DNA of 64,000 bases. It comes from JAFALK01 sp036500605. GTDB taxonomy: Bacteria > Pseudomonadota > Gammaproteobacteria > Burkholderiales > Burkholderiaceae_C. The position numbers were made by a program, and so were the translations under genes. This document shows positions 57,689 through 64,000 of the stretch, one piece after another; the stretch's first letter is position 1, and the number at the start of each line of letters is the position of its first letter. Location: the NCBI GenBank assembly GCA_036500605.1, contig DASYBU010000005.1, positions 331,716-395,715 on the forward strand, given 5' to 3'. The notes beneath the pieces were generated by a model that was not told the DNA's origin, did no database searches, and saw only the letters and a list, made by a program, of their open reading frames with translations.

Positions 57689-59929
57689 TCAAGGCCGTCC
57701 GATGAACAGGTAGACCGCGTTGCCGCCCTGCGGCGCGTGGCCCAGCGCCAGATAGAGCGGCCCGAGGCCGGTATCCGTGCCCACGAACAAGCTCGAAGCA
57801 AAACGCAGATCGCCGAGCTTGGCGTCATGCGCATGCTGCCAGGCGTTGCCGGCCTCGAGTGAGCCGCCGAGGAAGATGCCGCGCGAAAGAATCGGTGCCT
57901 GGGTCACGCGCAGGTAGTACGTCGCACGACCGAACAACAGCGCCTGGCCTGTCAACTGCCCGGGCTTGTAGCCCGAGAGCTGCTGGAAGCCGCCCAGCGA
58001 ATACGGCCCTTGCGTCGAGTCCTCGGGCTGCTGCGCCACCAAGCCGCGACCGTGCAGATTGAGCGTGTGCGGACCCCAGCTGACGGCATAGGTCAGCTGA
58101 CCCTCGGCGCGCTTGAAGCTCGCGCGATGATCGACGGGGCCGCCCGAGACCTTGCCGGTCGTGAACTCGGCCTGCAAGCGGTAGCCGCTTTGCGGGAAGT
58201 TGGCGTAATCGAGCTGGTCGATCACGGCGCGCAGGCGCAGGCCGGTCTCGTTCCAGACCTGGCCGAGCTGGCCGTCCTGCACCTCCAAGTCCGGTGCCAC
58301 CAGGATCGGCTTGATGCGCCAGCTCTCATGCACCACGCCCAGGCGGATCTCGCCCAGGCGCCCCCAGGGCTGGCCGAGGTCGAGGCCTATACGGCCCGAT
58401 TGGCGGCTCAGCTGCGCCAGTTGCTCGCCCGAGTCGGCGTTGTAGAGGTTGAGGTTCTGCCGCTCGATCTCGCCCCAGGCGGAGGCGAACCAGTCATGCG
58501 CACCACCCAGGTTGAGCTTGAGCGGCTGGTAGATCTCGCTGTAGAGGCGCGGGCTCTGGCCAATCGAGAGCTGGTTGCGCCATTCGGTGCCGCTGTCGGT
58601 CAGCCAATGGCGGTTGTGGCTGATGCGCAGGTTGAAGGCGCTGTTGCCCGAGAAGTCGGTGGACAGATCGATCCCGACGCGGAAGTAGTTCGGCCCCCAG
58701 GGCTTGTCTTCGAGGGCGAAGACCAGGGCATCGCCCTCGGGTTGGTTTTCGACGTGATAGTCCACGCGTTCATAGTCGCCTGATGAGGCCAGCAGGCGCA
58801 CATCGCGCTCGGCGCGCTTTTCGTCGAAAGTCTGGTTGGGCTTGGACTCCAGCTGCTTGTCCAGCTGGTCGGGATGCGTGAGCGTGCTGCCCTCGAACCT
58901 GACCGCCGCCAGCATCGTCGACGGCATCGGGCGCTGCAGTCGCGCCAGGCGCCAGGCGCCGTAAGCCTCGGGCGAAACCGCGTATCGACGAAGCTGCGGC
59001 AAGAGGACCTCGGCGGCCTGCTCGCCGCTGGCGATCAGGTCCTTGGTGCGGGCGAAGTCGCCGGAGCTGAGTCCGTCGAGCTTGGGCGTTATCAGGAGAT
59101 CGTCGGGCCCCAGCGAGTCGATGCTGTGCCGCACGTTCTGCTCGGTCAGGATGGTGATCATCTGCGCGGTCACGCCGACCAAAGAGCCCAGCGCCTTGCG
59201 ATCCTGCAAGGGCGTGCCGACGTTGACGGCGATGAGGCGCTGCGCGCCCATTGCGCGCGCCACGTCGACGGGCAGGTTGTTGACCAGACCGCCGTCGCCG
59301 AGGATGTGCTCCTCAAGTTCCGTGGGAGCGAAGACGCCGGGGACGCTCATGCTGGAGCGCATTGCTGCGGCGAGGCTGCCCTCGGCGAGTACGCGCTCGG
59401 CGCCGGTTTCCATGTCGGTCGCCACGGCGCGGTAGGGCGTGGGCAGATGATCGAAGTTCCGGACGCCGGCGGCCGGCAGCGTCAGGCGGCGCAAGAGAAT
59501 CTCGAGTCCGCGGCTGGAGAGCGTGCCCTGTGGCGCGCGCAGCTCGCCGTCGCGCATGCCGAACTCGATGGCGGCGGAGAAGTCGAAGTCTTCTTCCTTG
59601 CGGCGCTGCGAAAGGTCTTGCCGGTCCACGCGGCTGGCGAAGATCACGCCCCAGTTGATGCGCAAGAGCTCGCGTTCGATGTCATCGGCGCTCATGCCGC
59701 TGGCGTAGAGCCCGCCGATGATGGCGCCCATCGAGGTGCCGGCGATCAGGTCCACCGGGATGTGCTCGCGCTCGAGCACCTTGAGCACGCCGACATGGGC
59801 CAGCCCGCGAGCGCCACCGCCGGAAAGCACCAGGCCCAGGCGCGGCTGATTCTCGGCCGCCGCCGTCTGCAAGAGGCTCAGTGCGAGGAAGATGGAAGTT
59901 AGCGCGGTGCGGGCGAGGCGATCAGGCAT
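57689..59929 (-). CDS. Patatin-like phospholipase with a C-terminal outer-membrane barrel (PlpD-like)
   Basis: 746 residues from ATG 59929. A signal peptide (TSIFLALSLLQTAAAE) leads into a patatin domain: oxyanion loop SGGGARGLAHVG (36-47), nucleophile Ser 66 in GTSMG, and catalytic Asp 212 in LGDGGLVNNLP. A POTRA-like and 16-strand surface-antigen barrel follow (QTFDEKRAERDVRLLASSGDYERV; the C-terminus LGHAPQGGNAVYLFIGRP). This is the layout of type Vd autotransporters. Its start overlaps the DUF1631 end by 8 bp. Confidence 0.9.
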   Translation of the reverse strand: MPDRLARTALTSIFLALSLLQTAAAENQPRLGLVLSGGGARGLAHVGVLKVLEREHIPVDLIAGTSMGAIIGGLYASGMSADDIERELLRINWGVIFASRVDRQDLSQRRKEEDFDFSAAIEFGMRDGELRAPQGTLSSRGLEILLRRLTLPAAGVRNFDHLPTPYRAVATDMETGAERVLAEGSLAAAMRSSMSVPGVFAPTELEEHILGDGGLVNNLPVDVARAMGAQRLIAVNVGTPLQDRKALGSLVGVTAQMITILTEQNVRHSIDSLGPDDLLITPKLDGLSSGDFARTKDLIASGEQAAEVLLPQLRRYAVSPEAYGAWRLARLQRPMPSTMLAAVRFEGSTLTHPDQLDKQLESKPNQTFDEKRAERDVRLLASSGDYERVDYHVENQPEGDALVFALEDKPWGPNYFRVGIDLSTDFSGNSAFNLRISHNRHWLTDSGTEWRNQLSIGQSPRLYSEIYQPLKLNLGGAHDWFASAWGEIERQNLNLYNADSGEQLAQLSRQSGRIGLDLGQPWGRLGEIRLGVVHESWRIKPILVAPDLEVQDGQLGQVWNETGLRLRAVIDQLDYANFPQSGYRLQAEFTTGKVSGGPVDHRASFKRAEGQLTYAVSWGPHTLNLHGRGLVAQQPEDSTQGPYSLGGFQQLSGYKPGQLTGQALLFGRATYYLRVTQAPILSRGIFLGGSLEAGNAWQHAHDAKLGDLRFASSLFVGTDTGLGPLYLALGHAPQGGNAVYLFIGRP

Positions 59930-61889
59930 CGCCGAGATTCTGCACCAGCGTGTCGACAGCCCGTTGCACGACGCTGTCTTCACCCAGTGCCGTGATCAGC
60001 CCGTTGGGCAGCAGCCGCTCCAGCGCGCCGCGCGTGAGCGAGTGGCGTTGCTCCGCGTCCTGGCCCACGAAGAGGTGGTGCTGGCGCGTCTCGCCGATCC
60101 AGGTCAGCTGTGCGGTCAGCCAGCCGCCCTGCACGAACAGGTGGTACCAGGTGCCGACGCTGAGCTTCTCGAGCCAGGCGTTGACGGCGGACTGGGCCTC
60201 GGCTGAGGCGTGTCCGCTGTACAACTGCACTGGCACCGTGGGCAGCTCGCCGCGGTCGACTTCGGCGTACGCCCATTGCGAGGGGCGTTCGTCCATCAGG
60301 CGGCGCAGTCTTTCGTCGGCCGTGGTCTCGGGCGCACCTTGCGAATGGCGCGACACCGTTGCCATGGAGGGCATGGCCGGCACGGTCTCGATCGGCAGCG
60401 TCTGGCCGCGCAGCAGGCGGCCGTGCAGGACCATCAGTTCCTGCAACACGCCGTCAAGTTCGGTCTGGGGCGTGGCCACCAGCGCAGCGCCGCGGCGCAG
60501 GCCGTCGATCAGACCCGGCAGGCTCTGGCGCAGGGCCTCGCGCTCAGGTTCGGTCGGCACGGCCTTGAGGCTGTCGAGCAGCGGGTCGACCAGCTCGATG
60601 GCGGCTTGCACATCGGGCGCCTCGCGCCCCTGCAAGACCATCGCCTGCACGATGGCCTCGGGCCAGCGATGGCTCAGGAAGGCGCGCAAGCGCGGGCCGA
60701 CCGGCGAGCGGGTGATTTGTTCAGCGATCTGCTCCGTGATCACTTCGAGCCATTCGGCGCGGAACTCTTCGCGCTCCAGCGCGGCGAGCACGGCGGCGTT
60801 GCGCTGGCTGCGTTGCTTCGCGGACTGGCCAACCTGCTTGTCGAGACGCGCCAGCGATTGCTCGAACATGGCCGTGGTCGGCAGCGGCACTTCCACGAGC
60901 GCGTTGACCTCGGCGCTCATGAAGGCCAGGAATTCCTGCAGGTTCGGGTCATCCGCGCGCTCATAAGCCATGCCTTGCGCGGCCATGCGGTTGAGCAGTT
61001 GCCAGGTCACATGCTCTTGATTGCGCAAGACCATCGGATCGGTCTTGGCCATGCGGACCACGGCGATCTGCAGGCGGTTCAAGAGATTCTTGACCGGTGG
61101 GAGCAGGCGCGTGTCGGCGAGGATCTGCTTGTACAGGCGCGAGAGCAGGTCGGGCGCCGGCCGGCCATCGACGCCGGGGGCAAGGCTGTCGAACGAAGCG
61201 TGATGCGAGGTCGGCTCCAGCCGCGCCCGCGCCAGCCGCTGATGATCGGCGCCGCTGTTGCGCAGCGCCACCGTGTTCCGCGTGATCATCTCGGACAGCT
61301 CGGCATCGTGCAGCTGCTTGCCCAGGTGGACATACAACTGGGCCAGGCCCTTGGCCATCGGCTGGGCCGAGGCCTGCATCAGGACATAACCGCCTTGTCC
61401 GTCGGTGTTGGCCTTCTCGAAAATCTGTTGCAGCGCGTGCGCGAAGACAGCCGGGCGCAGCGGGTTGTGGCCGCCGTGCGGGCGCGTCGTGCCCTTCAAT
61501 GCCGCGAAGCAGGTGTTCAGCTCCAGCAACTCCATCCGGTTGACGTCTTCGGCGGCCTGCACCACGTGGGCGATGCCGACGTCGCGCAAGGCTTGCTTTT
61601 CATCGACGAGGCTCAGGCTGTCGAGCGAGCCGAAGCTGCGCGATTTGAGCGGATCATGCCCTTCGCGCGCCGTGCGCAGCAGCGGCAGCACGATCGCCTT
61701 GAACTCTTCGGCGAAGCGAGCGCGCAGCGGACGCCAGGCGCCTTGCACCGCGAAGTACTGTGGCTTGTCGCGCAACTCATCGTGAATGGCTTCGCCCAGA
61801 TAGTGCGCGAGCGTGGGCACCTGGGCGATGGCGTCATCGACCAGGGAGTGGAGCGTGGGGACCGCGAGGCGGGGCGTGAGTGTGGACAT
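59922..61889 (-). CDS. DUF1631 family protein
   Basis: 655 residues, soluble and mostly alpha-helical. The family is typical of Betaproteobacteria and Pseudomonads; signature stretches include LSLVDEKQALRDVGIAHVVQ, NPLRPAVFAHALQQI and AKTDPMVLRNQEHVTWQLLNRM. A role in c-di-GMP or polysaccharide-linked regulation has been suggested in some species, but the sequence does not decide it. It is followed on the same strand by the patatin gene with an 8-bp overlap. A weak TonB-independent C-terminal PilZ-like end may be present. Confidence 0.85.
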   Translation of the reverse strand: MSTLTPRLAVPTLHSLVDDAIAQVPTLAHYLGEAIHDELRDKPQYFAVQGAWRPLRARFAEEFKAIVLPLLRTAREGHDPLKSRSFGSLDSLSLVDEKQALRDVGIAHVVQAAEDVNRMELLELNTCFAALKGTTRPHGGHNPLRPAVFAHALQQIFEKANTDGQGGYVLMQASAQPMAKGLAQLYVHLGKQLHDAELSEMITRNTVALRNSGADHQRLARARLEPTSHHASFDSLAPGVDGRPAPDLLSRLYKQILADTRLLPPVKNLLNRLQIAVVRMAKTDPMVLRNQEHVTWQLLNRMAAQGMAYERADDPNLQEFLAFMSAEVNALVEVPLPTTAMFEQSLARLDKQVGQSAKQRSQRNAAVLAALEREEFRAEWLEVITEQIAEQITRSPVGPRLRAFLSHRWPEAIVQAMVLQGREAPDVQAAIELVDPLLDSLKAVPTEPEREALRQSLPGLIDGLRRGAALVATPQTELDGVLQELMVLHGRLLRGQTLPIETVPAMPSMATVSRHSQGAPETTADERLRRLMDERPSQWAYAEVDRGELPTVPVQLYSGHASAEAQSAVNAWLEKLSVGTWYHLFVQGGWLTAQLTWIGETRQHHLFVGQDAEQRHSLTRGALERLLPNGLITALGEDSVVQRAVDTLVQNLGDA

Positions 61890-61950
61890 GGGATGACGAC
61901 TGCTTTGTGACAGCGACTACATGGTCCAGATTATCGGTATGTCAAGACGC

Positions 61951-61979
61951 AAAAAAAGGGGCCACGGTCGTGGCCCCTC
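61951..61979 (-). terminator. Rho-independent terminator of the groES-groEL operon
   Basis: AGGGGCCACG and CGTGGCCCCT form a near-perfect stem; on the minus strand it is followed by seven T. It lies 80 bp after the groEL stop codon and before the DUF1631 start. Confidence 0.85.
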
Positions 61980-62058
61980 TCGGATTGAGCAGATTTGCTC
62001 GTTTGAACCACGGAACCCCCGTGATTCAGGGTAGGACACAGGTCCTACCCGGTAAGAC

Positions 62059-63708
<1,650 letters not shown>

Positions 63709-63851
63709 GAGATGTTTCTCCGGAATACGTTGAGTGGGGTTTTCAGGGCGGCGGCGGAACCGGATCGATCCCGCGGCCGGGGCCTTTGGCCACCTGGCGG
63801 GCGATGCGCCGGCCAGCCTGGAGCGCGAAGCGATGTGCTGCGCGCCGGGGA

Positions 63852-64000
63852 TTACTTTTCGACGACGGCGAAGAGGTCTTCTTCGCGCATCACGAGCAGT
63901 TCGTCGCCGTCGACCTTGACGGTCTGGCCGCTGTACTTGCCGAACAGCACGCGGTCACCGACCTTCACGTTCAGGGCAACGAAGTCGCCCTTGTCGTTGC
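63852..64000 (-). CDS. groES: Co-chaperonin GroES (3' part; 5' end outside window)
   Basis: The visible C-terminal 48 residues read KGDFVALNVKVGDRVLFGKY and continue to GDELLVMREEDLFAVVEK. This matches the end of GroES. The stop TAA is at 63852-63854. It is the first gene of the operon with groEL 143 bp downstream. Confidence 0.95.
   Translation of the reverse strand, partial: NDKGDFVALNVKVGDRVLFGKYSGQTVKVDGDELLVMREEDLFAVVEK

Overview
The window is high-GC, densely coded DNA from a betaproteobacterium, most likely a Burkholderiales member near the Roseateles/Rubrivivax/Pelomonas group. I infer this from gene order and family content (yggS|pilT-pilU, engB|cytochrome c4|resB-ccsB, ttcA beside folB, DUF1631, PEP-CTERM protein, groES-groEL); no rRNA or tRNA gene was seen to confirm it.

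Left part (1-23.5 kb): a type II NADH dehydrogenase; a three-gene copper-type operon on the minus strand (small His/Cys secreted protein, TolC-like lipoprotein, two-domain multicopper oxidase); a secreted Cys-tailed protein paired with a thioredoxin-fold protein; a TonB-domain protein, a chemotaxis receptor, yggS, and the twitching ATPases pilT and pilU. An orphan AAA ATPase with an AT-rich leader follows, then a run of small accessory genes that includes a TumE/TumA toxin-antitoxin pair behind a nested palindrome. Next come DUF1697, an amidohydrolase, YgjV, an FMN reductase, an Ig-repeat lipoprotein, an ABM protein, a GNAT and a QseBC-like two-component system.

Sugar part (23.5-34.6 kb): one plus-strand locus with a TonB-dependent receptor, GH13 amylase, flavin-dependent halogenase-like protein, GH97 glucosidase and FucP/GluP-type transporter. 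Together these look like outer-membrane uptake, periplasmic hydrolysis and inner-membrane import of an alpha-glucan. Its last gene is a glucokinase-like protein with lost active-site motifs and an RpiR helix-turn-helix, cut off where a SIS domain would be expected and joined there to the rear half of a BrnT-like toxin gene whose antitoxin is intact. Between the two-component system and the receptor lie five CTTCA direct repeats at 11-bp spacing, a typical OmpR-family response-regulator array.

Middle part (34.6-45.4 kb): dolP and diaA, an SRPBCC protein, an acyl-CoA thioesterase, then a complete hexarate catabolic locus: MFS transporter, 2-oxoglutarate semialdehyde dehydrogenase, gudD and kdgD on the minus strand, a FadR-type GntR regulator, and garD on the plus strand. 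Matching AGTTGTACGA operator-like sites sit in front of both kdgD and garD. A ~110-bp palindromic repeat separates kdgD from the regulator; a related element lies near 4.6 kb.

Right part (45.4-64 kb): housekeeping genes: glmU (with a terminator in its leader), a DUF4136 lipoprotein, ttcA, an FAD oxidoreductase fused to dihydroneopterin aldolase (FolB), a PEP-CTERM protein flanked by msrQ and a relic of a second msrQ-like 3' end, msrPQ, ccsB-resB, cytochrome c4, engB, a patatin-barrel protein, a DUF1631 protein, groEL and the 3' part of groES at the window edge.
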